Source: Ziziphus jujuba
Lineage: Eukaryota; Streptophyta; Magnoliopsida; Rosales; Rhamnaceae
Assembly: GCF_031755915.1 (NCBI RefSeq)
Contig: NC_083387.1
Span: 12,669,001 to 12,733,000 of the forward strand
Direction: 5' to 3'
Length of the DNA: 64,000 nt
Part shown: in pieces, positions 11,248 to 22,574 of the stretch
Numbering within the stretch: position 1 is the first letter of the stretch
How the letters are laid out: the number at the start of each line of letters is the position of its first letter
The notes under the pieces: generated by a model
Told to the model about the DNA's origin: nothing
Database searches by the model: none
The model's input: only the letters and a program-made list of their open reading frames with translations
Position numbers and translations under genes: made by a program

Positions 11248-12149
11248 CTACAAACAGTGAGCTATTACCCTTTTTGAGTTGGTTCTCAATTTGATGGCCA
11301 CATGCAACATCTCTTCCAACTCTTGGTTGGCAATCTCTTGGTTTAATCCTCCAAGAAATCTAGCTATTGTTCCTTTACAGTCCTCATTCATGCTTAACCT
11401 CATCATAAGCATCTCCATCTCCTTGTAATAGTTCTCCACCGTTATATTTCCTTGAAACAAAGTTTGTAACCTTTGATGCAACATTTTATGGTAATGATTT
11501 GGAACAAACCTTTTTCTTATGGCTCCTTTCATTTGTCATCAAGTGTTTATTAGCTCATCACCCACTCTCCTTTAGGTACTTTGCTCATTGCTCCACCATT
11601 GTAATACATAATGTCCAAATTTCAGGGCCGCCAACTTAACATTTTTAGTCTCCGAATAGTTATAACAATAAAAAATAATCTTCATCCGTTCTTCGCATTC
11701 TAAGTAAGCCTTCGGATCATTTTTTTTTTCCAAAAATGCTGGTATGTTGACCTTAATACTTCGAGGATCATCATCTTTATCTCGGGTTTATCTACCATGG
11801 GTTTTCATTCCTTGGGGTGCAAATATATTGTCATGCTCCTCAAAATTGTCTCCAAAGTCTACTTCCTCAAATTCCTCCCTAAAACATCTGCAGCCTTCTT
11901 TACCTCGACCACGTCCTCCTTGTGGTTCCATCCTAGGGTTCAATCTTTCTTGTGAGTTCTCAAACCTGTTCAACCATTGATCAAGTTGATCAAATCGAGC
12001 ATTCACCCTTTTCAATTGCTCCAACACCACTTGCATGTATGTAGGTGCTGATGAACTTCCTGATGCCCTAGATTCTCCTTTAAACCCACGGAGTCCTCTT
12101 GAAGTTTTCTTATTGAGTCACATCCTCTTCTTAGTCTTGAATCTGTCAT
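11248..12149 (-). pseudogene. Gypsy gag
   Basis: A likely start is the minus-strand ATG at 12149 (MTDSRLRRGCDSIRKLQED). A frameshift then leads into 12036-11788, a coiled-coil-like stretch (LKRVNARFDQLDQWLNRFEN). 11532-11248 encodes the core gag domain: MKGAIRKRFVPNHYHKML, LQTLFQGNITVENYYKEMEM and MNEDCKGTIARFLGGLNQEI. This pattern fits the retrotransposon gag family. A cysteine knuckle is only weakly visible near 11000-11070 (CPNRRIMVL on the minus strand). Confidence 0.75.
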
Positions 12150-13269
12150 GTTAGTGAAATAATGCAAGAAAACCTCACCAAGTTCACTCCCTCATGTATA
12201 TCACTCAAACAGGATCTTGTTCACTCGTGTTTCACACTAGTTTTGGCTTTTTAAGCTTATTATAAGCTCACACTCTCTTGCATTTTTTCACTCAAATATT
12301 ATCTCAAAGTTTTAATAAAATAACTTAAAACCAGTAATTAGATCACATGTATGTCCTAATTAAACCTATCAACAACATAAACAAGTAGCAAGCAAATTTT
12401 GAATGAACGATAAAACTTAGTCTTGGCTTTACTATCCAAACACAAGGAAAAATAACAAGGCAATTATTTTCAGATTTAATAAGGGATTAAATCAAAATAT
12501 TAAGAGCCAAAATTCAAGGATAAAATTTAAAAAATGATTCAAACAATTAACGAGAGCACAATTCGAATAAAGTATGGGATAATGGTTGGTTGTAGTTCTC
12601 GTAATTCAAGTTTATGTCTCAAATCCCTTGACCAATTTTAATCCAATCAATTAAAACACAATATTCCAATATCTAGCAACCAAATTTTAATGATCAAACA
12701 GAAACTTCAGCAAACACAATTGAATTTCAAAATCCAAGCCAAACTCAATTTTTCAACTTTCTCAAACCCGGCCTTTAAGCAAATTTTTTTTTTCAAACTT
12801 TGGCCCTTTTTTTTTTTTTTTTTGGATCACTAAACAGAATAATACCAAGACAAAATCTAGCAGTACAATCACCATAAAAAAAAAATCACAACTTTAATGC
12901 CAAACAAGTTGTCAAACCCAAATGCACCTTCCAAATTAGAAAATTGTAAAATTTTAGGTTTATGCAATATGTTCTCAAAGGTCCTCTCTCTTTTTTGTTT
13001 AATATATGAATGCAAATAATTAAGATTAAAACATCAAGTAAAAGAAATAAAAAATAAACCAAATTACTAAGAACTAATATGCAAAACCAACCAACAAACT
13101 AGAAAGCAAAAATTCGGCTAACACAAAAAAACCTAATTTGGCTATGAATTTTTTTTTTTTTTGGGTATGCAGCATGTGTATAGATAGAAGCAATCTTAAA
13201 CTAATGTCAAAATTGGAGATTTGCACAAAAATAAAACAAAGTAAATAAGATAGATCAAACCCGAATACA
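12150..13269 (-). other. Gypsy leader region
   Basis: This is non-coding sequence between gag and the primer binding site, on the minus strand. It has T-rich runs at 12785-12825 and 13148-13162. I see no gene in it. Confidence 0.6.
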
Positions 13270-13289
13270 ATCTTGGCTCTGATATCAAA
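13270..13289 (-). other. Primer binding site, tRNA-Met type
   Basis: Immediately inside the 5' LTR the minus strand reads TTTGATATCAGAGCCAAG. This is close to the TGGTATCAGAGCC primer site complementary to the 3' end of initiator tRNA-Met that plant LTR elements commonly use. Confidence 0.75.
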
Positions 13290-14417
13290 TGATACGAACC
13301 TCGGTCGACTTATTCCTAAACCCATATTAAATTAGCCCGGATCGAAATTAGGATCAGATTCTAATGGTCACCTTGACCCCTAATCAATTTGCAATTAGAA
13401 ATCTTGGTATATCGAAAACATTATAATAGACTATGGAATGTCCTATTGATAAGTTAGACTAGAACATTAGTCCTCTATTGGAGTTCTAGGTGTTCTAAGA
13501 AAATAAAGAGAAATCTCTCTCACAAGTAATTTTCTATATGAATGATGATCTAAATATTATTGAGAAAATAAAGCTTTTAATAGGCTTGAGTTACAAAAAT
13601 AAAGCCCTTAAAACATTAGGTAAAACCGGCCAAAAGTGTTGAAACAATAGTGTGGCCAAATTTTATTAACTTTCCTAATCCAATTTGTATTAATTAATTT
13701 CTTAATTTTCCAAAAGGAATTAATTAATTAACAATAAAATATTAAAATATCAACTTTCCCAAATAAATTTATCCAGCAAATAATTAAATAAAACTAAAAT
13801 AAAAGACTATTTCATAATTTAAAAGTCTAATTTCCAATTGGAAAAGTAGTTGACTAGTTTTCCAAATAAACTATCTTTGTCCAATTACTGGCTAATTTAG
13901 ACTTTAATAAGATCCAATATGTCATGCAGGATGCCAAATAAGATTAGAACTGGTCTCCACATGTTGCTATTGATTGGAATGATCAAAGCTTGCTTGGATG
14001 ATAAGATAACTCCTTTCTAGTGCCAATCATGCACAATTCGGCCAAAGTTGAAGTGCATGCACAAATGATGTGTTTAGACATCCTTGCTTCTGCCTTGGCA
14101 TGATTCCATGCCCTTTTGGTGAGCTCAATCACGTTTATAAGTTAACAAACTCATCTCTTGCTGCCCAGAATCCTCATATGTACCGAAACATATTTCTGGA
14201 TCCATTTCGGCCTTCATAGCTTGGATGCTGAGTACAGGTTTTGAATTTTTTGATATTAATATGCCTTCTTGAGATTTAATTATTCTTTGAATGAAGCTAA
14301 CTAGATTGTCTTTAAATCTCTTAGCTTATGCCTTTTTAATTGGGTCTGGTTTTCAATTGCATAGGATTAGCACCCCAGCGATTTATTGTTTACACAGGTA
14401 CAGAAGGGTTCTCATCA
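13290..14417 (-). repeat. 5' LTR of the Gypsy element
   Basis: This LTR is 1128 bp, slightly longer than its partner because of a short insertion near 14366-14395. It starts tgatacgaacc and ends ctcatca in window orientation, and is followed by the target copy ggcta. Confidence 0.9.
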
Positions 14418-14422
14418 GGCTA

Positions 14423-15760
14423 TGAGTCACGTGGGTTATCGATTTTTCAATTGGTTGCTTCTTGAAATCACCTCTTGAGGAAAAAAAAAAAAAAAAAAAG
14501 CCCTCAGGTCTCGACCCACAAATGAATAGGAAATGGGGCGAGGGTCTTTCTTTCTTGAAAATATTATGTAAAAGGAAGTTATTCAAGATATCTATGGTGT
14601 TCATATTTTTTTGCCTAAATCTGTTGAAGACAAAGTTATATGGAACTTCTTTTCTTAAAGAAATGTCTCTATTAAATCAGCTTATAATTTGAGAGTTGAT
14701 AAGGAGAAGGTCCCCATCAAATGCAATTATGGTGTTGTTTGGAAATTGAAGGTGATTCCTCTTATATAGCTATTTTGCAGGTTCATTGTTCACAACAAGC
14801 TACTTACTAATAAATCTAGTGTGGACAAGAAGGCCCTCCCAAAATTCTATTTGTGGTGTTTGTGGTGCTGACGTTGAGAGTTCTCTTCATGCTTTAAAAG
14901 ATTGTAAGAATGTTTCCTATGTTTAGTCTAAGTTGGGGGTTATTACTAGGGATCCTAATTCTTTTTATGTATGAACATGGGGATTGATTGAATGTGGCTT
15001 TGAAAAGTAAGTCCACTTTTGGTTTGATGAAAGTAATTCTTTCCTAGATTGGAATATAGTATTTATTTTTATTAATTGGTTAATGCTTTGGAAATGGCAA
15101 TTTAAGTTGGTCCTTAATGATGATTTTACTTTGTCTAGTAATTTTTTAAAGATGATTTTACTTTGTCTAGTAATTTTGGCGACGCTATTCTTACATATAT
15201 TGTTGTTATGTGAAATAATATGTGCTATTCTTATATATATTGTTGATATGTGAAATAAGTTGTCCAAGAATCTAGGCTGTAGCCTCCAAGATCAATTGGG
15301 AGATGCCTAAGGGAGAATGGGTAAAGTTAAACACTGATGTTAGTTTCAGGAAGGAGTTTGGTTTTGCTGGTTGTGGTGGTGCTTTTAGAGATAGTAATGG
15401 TAATTGGTTGGTGGGTTTTTATACTAATCTAAGAAAAGCCAGTGGTGTCTTGGTCGAGTTGTGGGGTTTATTTCTTGGCTTGGAGTTAGTTTGGTATGCC
15501 GGTTTAAAGAAAGTAATAATGCAATTAGATTTTAAGTTTGTTGTGGAGGTGGATTACGAATGTATTTACAATCATTATCCTCGTTATGAGCTTGTTATGG
15601 GCTGTAAATATTTGCTTGGAAGGAAGTGAGATATTACGTTGATTATATATACATAGATGATATTACGTTGATTACGTTGATTCCTTAGATAATTTTAGTC
15701 GTTCTTATTCTTTAGTGTTTTCTTTTTTGATTTTCCTTCTAAGAAATTAAAGTTTCCTTA
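14423..15760 (+). mobile_element. LINE part 3: zinc-knuckle-like and RNase H domains
   Basis: After the Gypsy insertion the LINE resumes. Frames give VWKLKVIP and then an SSLHALKDCKN block typical of the zf-RVT region that follows plant LINE reverse transcriptases. An open frame at 15303-15629 encodes RNase H: KGEWVKLNTDVSFRKEFG, FAGCGGAFRDSNGNWLVGF, ELWGLFLGLELV and MQLDFKFVVE. This matches the C-terminal RNase H of plant L1 elements. It ends shortly after 15629, followed by a short 'gatattacgttgatta' repeat at about 15631-15685. I did not find a clear poly(A) tail. Confidence 0.85.
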
Positions 15761-16052
15761 GTTACTGGTTTAATTAGGGTTTCTTGCCATCATTGCGCTG
15801 TTGGTTGGTGTTGTGTTTGTTGAGGGTGTTTGGTCCCCGTTATTTCATAATCAGGCCCATGGGCCACGTCCCCATTAAACCCTTTTAATTATTTTTTATT
15901 GTTAACAACCACCATGGAAGAGATCTTGGTTTGTAGAGAGGAAGCTACAGCTTTCTGAAGGCAAAAACAATTTTTTGGAAAAAAGAAAAAAAATTAGAAA
16001 ACATATAAAGAATATAAAATTGATTTATAACTTTATAATTGATAATTGTATT
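15761..16052. other. No recognisable gene
   Basis: Spacer between the LINE end and an organellar rRNA fragment. It contains nothing I can name. Confidence 0.4.
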
Positions 16053-16205
16053 GGCACCGTCAGATCACTAAGGCCGACTTTCGTCCCTGCTCGACCAGTG
16101 GGTCTTGCAATCAAACTCCTTTCTGCCTTTGCCCTCGAGGGCCAATTTCTGTCTGGCCCGAGGAAACCTTTGTACGCCTTCGTTACCTTTTGGGAGGTCT
16201 ACGCC
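16053..16205 (-). pseudogene. Organellar 23S/26S rRNA fragment inserted in nuclear DNA
   Basis: On the minus strand the sequence reads GAGCAGGGACGAAAGTCGG, then CCTTAGTGATCTGACGGTGCC. Upstream of these it has GGTTTCCTCGGGCCAGACAG and TTGGCCCTCGAGGGCAAAGG. This is the peptidyl-transferase end (domain V) of large-subunit rRNA in the form found in plant organelles. It is much richer in GC than the flanks. It is a short fragment with some substitutions, so it is a plastid or mitochondrial DNA insertion and not an rRNA gene. I cannot decide between the two organelles by eye. Confidence 0.8.
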
Positions 16206-16439
16206 AAAACCCATTTCGTCGTCTAATAGTGAAAACCATCTTTTTGATTGGTACCACAGTAGCCCTTGGGTTGGGTATTGGAGCAACGTTATCTATTGAC
16301 AAATTCTTAACTTTAGATCTTTTTTAAATTAATTCAATTGTAAAATAAAAAAAACACAATGTGTGTATTTAGGAAATAAATGGAAAAGTATGTTTTAAAT
16401 TGTCAAGTTCTAAATATTTAGTTACCGAGATCTGATTAT

Positions 16440-17480
16440 GAGTTTTTAAAAAGTAATTATCAATTTGAGAGGCTATTCCTAAAGGGCCTAACGAATCAAT
16501 TACTTCGATGGTTTATAGTCTTAAATCAAATGATGGTATTGGTTGGATTGGAACATTAAAAAATTAGAAGAATTATTTGAGAACCTCTTAGTTCAGCAAA
16601 TCCTATAGATGCATAGTTATTAAAACAAATCTTACATGTGCATTGGTCTTACAATGAAGATGAGATAATATGGTTGGGGTTCAAAAAATGAAGATAAAAG
16701 TTTATTTTTGTTTGAAATTTATGCTGTAGCGTATTGCTAACAACTGTGTTCCCTCTAGACAGGTTTTGGCTTGAAAATTCATATTAATAATGTTTATTGT
16801 CCTCTTTGTGAAGAAGAAGAGAATATTAATCATCTTTTCCTCAAATGTGATTTTGCAAGAGCTATTTTGTTTGGGGGTGACCGGAATTTAAGACTTGACT
16901 TTTTTCGTTTTCTTATGTTAGAAAGCCGATATGGTTTATTGTTAACCGGCATGCTTTTCATTTTCATACCAAGGAGTAAAAACAAGCTTTTTCATTGTAT
17001 GGTGCTATTGTTCTTGATCAAATCTAGAAGGAAAGGAACCACCTTATTTTAAAGGGAATCGAGCTAATGTTGAGCAGTATTTGTGGATAATTGGAAGGAG
17101 ATTTTGAGGAATTTTTGAACGTGAATCAATCTTGGAATTTATGAAGTTGGAGAGTAATGGTTTAACTACTAAGTCATGGGCTCCTCCTTATTCTAACTTT
17201 TATTAAACTTAATAAAGATGCAACAATTGAAGGTGATAAAGCTTCTCTTGGTGTTGGTTTTTCCTGTGTAGATTTGACAAAGTTTACTGGAATTCTGACC
17301 ATGAAATTGGCTATTAAGTTGGCTGCCAAGTATTCCTGGGATCATATCATCAGTAAAGCTAATGTTTTTATTCATTATTAATGGTATTTGGTCTTCTTCC
17401 AACTAAGGCTCCTAATTTTAAACTGGCAGTGCACTTCTCATGCCAAAAAAATTATTGAGATGACAACTTTTTCTTCTTTT

Positions 17481-17516
<36 letters not shown>

Positions 17517-17795
17517 GGGTAATAGAGGACAACTTTTTCTTGTTGCTCATTTCAGTGGATTTGTTATAGAGAATTTAAGACTCTAGCTCATAACTAAGCT
17601 AGATGGGCTCTTGATATATGTTCTCCAGTTTCTCATCCCTTAGACCATATTAGGTAAGAAAAAATTGAAGTCCCTCTCTCATGTTGTTTTTCCTTCTTGT
17701 ATATTTTGGATGTTTCTTTGTTGCTCTGTGAATGAAATCATGTTCTAGCAAAATATAGAAAAAAAAAAAAAAGAAAAAGAAAAAAGAAACATCTT
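16440..17795 (+). mobile_element. Second LINE, 3' end
   Basis: Frames encode NIKKLEELFEN-like sequence (about 16545), then the zf-RVT knuckle VYCPLCEEEENINHLFLKCD (about 16792-16851). A weak RNase H region follows at 17180-17430, with KSWAPPYSNF, GVGFSCVDLTKF and MKLAIKLAAK. A poly(A)-rich tail lies at 17757-17795, right after 'aatgaaatcatgttctagcaaaatat'. The copy is 5' truncated and broken by frameshifts. A long T run sits inside it at about 17483-17515. Confidence 0.75.
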
Positions 17796-18467
17796 CTCAT
17801 TCCTAGGTTGTTTTTTGATGAAAACTTTATAGGGTTGTTTGGATGCGAGGTTAGTCACACCAAATTATTTTAAATTTTGCTCTACATAAATTTGTCTATT
17901 GTATATTTAGACAAAATTAATTTGATTGGACCATACTTTAAAATTAGTTTGTTCCAAATTTGATCTAATTAAATTGAACTAATTTATATTTATACAAATT
18001 GAATTTGTTTGGACTTTAAAAATTTTAAATAGTTTAGTTTCCAAATCAGTTTTTTAGTTTGGAGAGAAAAAAAAAATAAAAATGACAAATGTCCTACTGT
18101 TATAATGCAATTAAAAAATGACATTCACCCGCTCCTCGATATGACAGATTTCTAGGCACGCCAGGTTTGGTATCTTTCACTCTCATATCCGACCAAATCC
18201 AAATCCAAAGACCACATCCCACTCATTTTTCCTTTATCATTAATCTCAACGTCAAAAATATTTATATAATAAAAAAACGTCAAAAATTTGTTCAACACGT
18301 CTTCTACATTTTATTAGAAAAAAGAAAAAACCAAGGAAACAGAGAAAATAGAGTACCCAAACTGTTTCAATGTAAAAAAGCAAAAGAGAAAGACCAGAGC
18401 ACTCTGAAATTAAGGGAAAAAAAAAAAAAAAAAAAGAAACAAAGTTGCAGCTTTTTCACTTAATGAG

Positions 18468-18501
<34 letters not shown>

Positions 18502-18541
18502 CTTATATATATATTTCCTGTAATTTATTTTCTTTAATTGA
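17796..18541. other. Region downstream of CAD, no gene seen
   Basis: AT-rich spacer. It includes an A run near 18417-18435 and an AT microsatellite at about 18475-18500, just beyond the CAD stop codon. A possible minus-strand AATAAA is at 18524-18529, very close to the stop. Confidence 0.4.
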
Positions 18542-20156
18542 TTAAAGATTGCTCCCCGCAACATCCACAACGAACCTGTATCTAACATCGTTCTTCTCCA
18601 ATCTTTCAAATGCTTCATTAATATAGTCCATCTTGATGGTTTCAATCATGGAAGTTACGTTCTTCTCCCTGCAGAACTCAAGCATTTCTTCTTGTTCTTT
18701 CATGCTTCCCACAAAACTCCCAGTAATCATCCTCCTCCCTACAGGGAAAAAAATAATAATAATAATTAAAAAAAATAAAAAAAAAGAAGAAAAAAAGAAA
18801 AAGAAAAAGAAGCACAATTCAACAAAAGAAATGAGCACCCAATATAGAAAATCTTCAAACCGAGAAACGAATTTCCATATCTAAATAAAAAACATAACAA
18901 AATAAATAAATAAGAAAAGAAAAACATAGCTACTCACCAAGCATAACCATGGGGGAGACGAATTGCAGAGGGGTATTAATAACACCCATCAAGATCAGCT
19001 TCCCATCGAGCTTCAACAAAGAAAGGTAAGGCTCAAGGGGGTGGAAAACAGGGACTGTATCAATAACGTAATCGAATGAATCAGCAGCTTGTTGCATGCG
19101 AGTGGTGTCCGAGCTGACCAGGTAATCATCAGCACCAAGATGTTCAAGAGCTTCCACTTTCTTCTTCTCAGAAGAGCTTATCACAGTCACATGGTGTCCC
19201 ATTGCTTTTGCTATTAACACCCCCATATGTCCAACACCTCCAAGACCCAATATTGCTCCTTTCAATCCACTCTGTTTCAGCCCAAAATGAGTCAGTGGAC
19301 TGTAAACTGTCACTCCAGCGCAAAGTAGCGGCGCCGCTTGTTCCGGCACCAATCCATCGGAAATCTTCACCACAAACCTTAAAAAAAAAAGCCAAAAAAA
19401 AAAAAATTAATATCAACTAATTGGGAATGGTATTTTCTTTGTTTAATAAGAAATTTGGTACATGTGGGGGTTTTGTATATACTTTTGATGGACGACCATG
19501 GCTTCGGCAAACCCTCCTTGAGTGGGTTTTCCGTCGGTATAGACATCGTTATAGGACCAGATTTTTTTGCTGCAGTACTGCTCGTTGTCGGTTTTGCATG
19601 GATGGCAGTTTCTGCAGCAACCCACAGTGCATCCCACACCCACTGTGTCTCCTGCTTTGAACTTTGTAACCTCCGATCCAACTTCCACAACCTCACCAAC
19701 CACTTCGTGCCTATCATCCAATCAATTTTATATAACGCATAATTAATAAACAAATATAAAAAATTTTATAATTAAGAAGCGAAGGAGTAGAACAGAGAAA
19801 ACAGATAGCCTTTTTTTTTTTTTTTAATTACCCAGGAACCATGGGGTAGTGGGACATTCCAAGATCATTTTTGGCCTGGTGAAGATCAGTGTGGCAAACT
19901 CCACAGAAAGTGACTTTGAGGTATACATCTTCTGGTCCTGTGTTCCTGCATTGATTTTGTTTATATCTTTAAAACAAACTTTTTTTTTTTTTTTTTTTTT
20001 GGGTTGAAGATTATTTAATCAGAATAATTCAAAAGGAGAAAAATATTGATGGTCACGAAAGACTTACCTAAGAGTGTATGTATAGGGTGAAAGAATCCCA
20101 GATGAGTCTCTTGCTGCCCAACCTTTTATGGTTCTTTCAGTTTCAAGGCCGCCCAT
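18542..20156 (-). CDS. CAD: Cinnamyl alcohol dehydrogenase (five exons)
   Basis: The encoded enzyme reduces cinnamaldehydes to monolignols with NADPH in the cytosol, the last step of lignin precursor synthesis. Exons on the minus strand are 20156-20068, 19945-19832, 19710-19483, 19377-18938 and 18738-18542. They join in phase at GT-AG sites to 355 residues, the usual CAD length. The start is [20 protein letters not shown]. Catalytic zinc motifs are [10 protein letters not shown] and GHEVVGE. The structural zinc loop [17 protein letters not shown] has four cysteines. The Rossmann motif is GLGGVGHMG, and the following SSSEKKK fits NADP preference. The C-terminus is [12 protein letters not shown]. 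Sequence blocks match bona fide lignin CADs better than the broader sinapyl/mannitol-type relatives. No disruption is visible, so I take it as functional. Confidence 0.96.
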
Positions 20157-20316
20157 GATCGCAGATGGAAAATACAGAGAAAAAATAAAAAAAAAAATAG
20201 AGAAGCAGAAAAGTGGGTATGCGTGGCTGAGTTTCGATGGAAGAAGAAGATGAAGAAGAGGAAGAGTTGGGGTGTGAGTGCGGGAACTGTGGGGAATACA
20301 ATGCAAAAAGCGAAGC

Positions 20317-20321
20317 TTATA
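20317..20321 (-). promoter_or_regulatory. Candidate TATA box of CAD
   Basis: The minus strand reads TTTTATAAG about 160 bp upstream of the CAD ATG and about 100 bp downstream of the AC boxes. Spacing is plausible. There is no transcript evidence. Confidence 0.4.
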
Positions 20322-20412
20322 AAAGGCCAAAAGAGTATAGACGGAAACAAAGCGAAATGGCTACTCATTCGGAATATAGAGTTGGACACCTCAGCATTGG
20401 GGTCACGATTGC

Positions 20413-20437
20413 GGTAGGTGAAGCTAAGGGGGTTGGT
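20413..20437 (-). promoter_or_regulatory. AC-I and AC-II MYB boxes upstream of CAD
   Basis: On the minus strand ACCTACC (20419-20413) is an exact AC-I element and ACCAACC (20437-20431) an exact AC-II element. They lie about 257-281 bp upstream of the CAD start codon. In lignin genes such as PAL, 4CL and CAD, these boxes are bound by R2R3-MYB factors and drive expression in xylem. Two exact boxes 11 bp apart in the correct promoter is unlikely to be chance. Confidence 0.7.
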
Positions 20438-20799
20438 GGTGGATGCCCCTTTGCCAATGGGTTGTACATGCTACCCATTTACTCATACCTTGGATCATTG
20501 ATAAATTGTGGGACCCACTTACAATGATTATGACCGTTGATGGTGACATTTACGGTTTGATTGAGACAACGTTTAGGTTGTATGAAAGTGGATTGGAATG
20601 TGGATGTATGTGATTTTGTTTTTTTGGCTGTGTTGCGTCATGTGTATGTCACTTCGCAAACACGGTCTAAATTACGGAGTAACTGGCCGATGACTTTTCA
20701 CCCGTTTGTGGGACCTGTTTATTCTTCTGTTAGACCATCTTATACAGGCACTTACATAAAACGATTCCCTTTTGTTTTTTTTTGAACGATTCAAATAAA

Positions 20800-20804
<5 letters not shown>

Positions 20805-20893
<89 letters not shown>
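20805..20893. repeat. (CT)n microsatellite
   Basis: An uninterrupted CT run of 89 bp lies about 650 bp upstream of the CAD start codon. Perfect runs of this length are usually polymorphic. Confidence 0.98.
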
Positions 20894-20896
<3 letters not shown>

Positions 20897-22574
20897 ACAA
20901 GTCTAATGGATGTTTGGTGAAAAAAAAGAAAAATATAGTAGGAAATTGATATTTGGAAATTTGTTTTTTGGATTTAAGTTTTTAGAAAATAAATTTTTTT
21001 GATTTTTTTTATAGTGTCTGGTTAATTATAGAAGAATATATGATTTAAAATCAATTTTTCAGATAATTTTAAAATAATATATTTTTAATAGGATCTATTT
21101 TTTCTGTCAGTTTTTTATATTATAAAATTTATTTTCTACTAGAATCCATAAATTTCTTCTCTTAAATATTATCCAAATAAAAAAAAATTTATTTTTTTAG
21201 AAAATTTTAAATTCCCACTAATTTTACAACTATCCAAACACCACTAACTTTATTACTATTCGAACACCCCATAAGAAAAAGCATTCTTCACATTTGAAAA
21301 TATTTATAGAGAGAATTAGTCATAAATCAATCTCTCTTATAAGTTAGTGAAATTATGGAATCATTCTTCTTTTTTCTAAATATTAGAATGGCCTTCAGTG
21401 AGATGATAAAATTTGGGCAAAATAGTCAATTTTGGACGTGGGATATCCAGAATGGTTATTTAGCAAGGAAAAAGTAGTGTCGTGATAAGCGGTGCGAAAG
21501 TAAATATTTAATTTTTAATATTGATATATTTTGATAAGATTTTGTTTTGTTTGTATTCTATGATAAATTAAATATTGATCTATTTTGATAAGACTTTGTA
21601 TTGTTTGTATTGTATGATAATGTGATGCTGTACAATGAATAAGAAAATAACTTAGATATAAATTGGTGCAAATTGTCAAAATAAAAAATATTCTTGTATT
21701 AAATTTAAAATTAAATTTACATGGAATGAGCTTCATTTTCTTGAGAATTAATCTCTAGTTCTCTTCCTCTTCCATTTTCCTTTTCCCTTTAGCATTAGAT
21801 CTTAAAATCACGGTTTTCATTTGTATAATTAAACTATATATTTGCTCTACGTATAAGATCTTATAAGTTATTGGAAGGAGAAAAAAAGAAAAAATCTTAT
21901 AAATTATCGATTAGTGGGTTGAGGTTGAGAAGTATATCAGAGAAGTAAATACTTTTAACATAAAAGAAAAAAAAAAATAGTTTTAATTCGTTTCATTGTG
22001 CTGCACACATATAAAATTTTCATTAAAAAGAAGAAGAAGAAGAAGAAGAAGAAGAAGAAGAAGAGTAATGCTATTTGATATTATAATACGAACCAACAAA
22101 ATAATTACTGCATGTATCTATTTTTCAGTTATGAAACAAATAATTTACTAAATAAATATGTGAATCATGTCTCCAAAAAAAATATATGAATAATGGTACT
22201 TCCTAACCCATATAATAGGATAATAGGATTGAAGACCTAAAAAAAAAAAAAAAAAAAAAAAAGATTAAGACATGTAATCCAATTGAAATAAATGTCCGAG
22301 GTGAATGGTGTTTCACTGTGGAAGAGACATCATAAAAATTCCATCTAAGCTGATTGTTTGTTGATCTTTCGCTTTCATCCTAAACATGGACGTGATCCTC
22401 ATATTCGTTTCATAGTATTACCATCATCCTCTACTTATCTGTTAGAGGATGCTGTCATGAATAGAACCGAAAGGGTCCAAAATGAAAATGATAATAAACT
22501 TGTGTTATGCAAAAGGGTCCATGTTGTTAGGCAAAAATTGTGTTGGATGATCAGGACCCTACACCTGTAAATTT
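20894..22574. other. AT-rich spacer with small repeats
   Basis: No gene is seen. It contains a 54-bp tandem duplication (21517-21570 and 21571-21623), an AAG run (22027-22064) and an A run (about 22239-22262). Sequence from about 20908 to 21271 begins 'ggatgtttggt' and ends 'ctatccaaacacc...gaacacccc'. It could be an AT-rich MITE, but the ends are too weak to claim. Confidence 0.45.
21517..21623. repeat. 54-bp tandem duplication
   Basis: The two units share aatattgat(a/c)tattttgataaga and tttgtattctatgataa with few differences. It is simple non-coding duplication. Confidence 0.8.

Larger units (their letters stand above)
7688..14417 (-). mobile_element. Ty3/Gypsy LTR retrotransposon, nested, integrase lost
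   Basis: Two LTRs (7688-8781 and 13290-14417) bracket a 4.5-kb interior that reads on the minus strand as gag, protease, reverse transcriptase and RNase H. Both LTRs begin tgatac in window orientation. The right LTR ends catca and the left one catct, which fits one terminal mutation. Flanking 5-bp target copies are gacta (7683-7687) and ggcta (14418-14422), with one mismatch. The interior has a tRNA-Met type primer site next to the right LTR and a polypurine tract next to the left one. The integrase is missing. The LTRs differ by substitutions and indels, so the insertion is not recent. Confidence 0.9.

Noticed and set aside
16046..16327. Several overlapping open frames on both strands
   Set aside because: They are translations of a GC-rich organellar rRNA fragment and its flank, not proteins.
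20223..20527. Plus-strand open frames upstream of CAD ([13 protein letters not shown] and similar)
   Set aside because: They are the complement of the CAD promoter and leader. Their low complexity comes from a GAAGAAGAT run.
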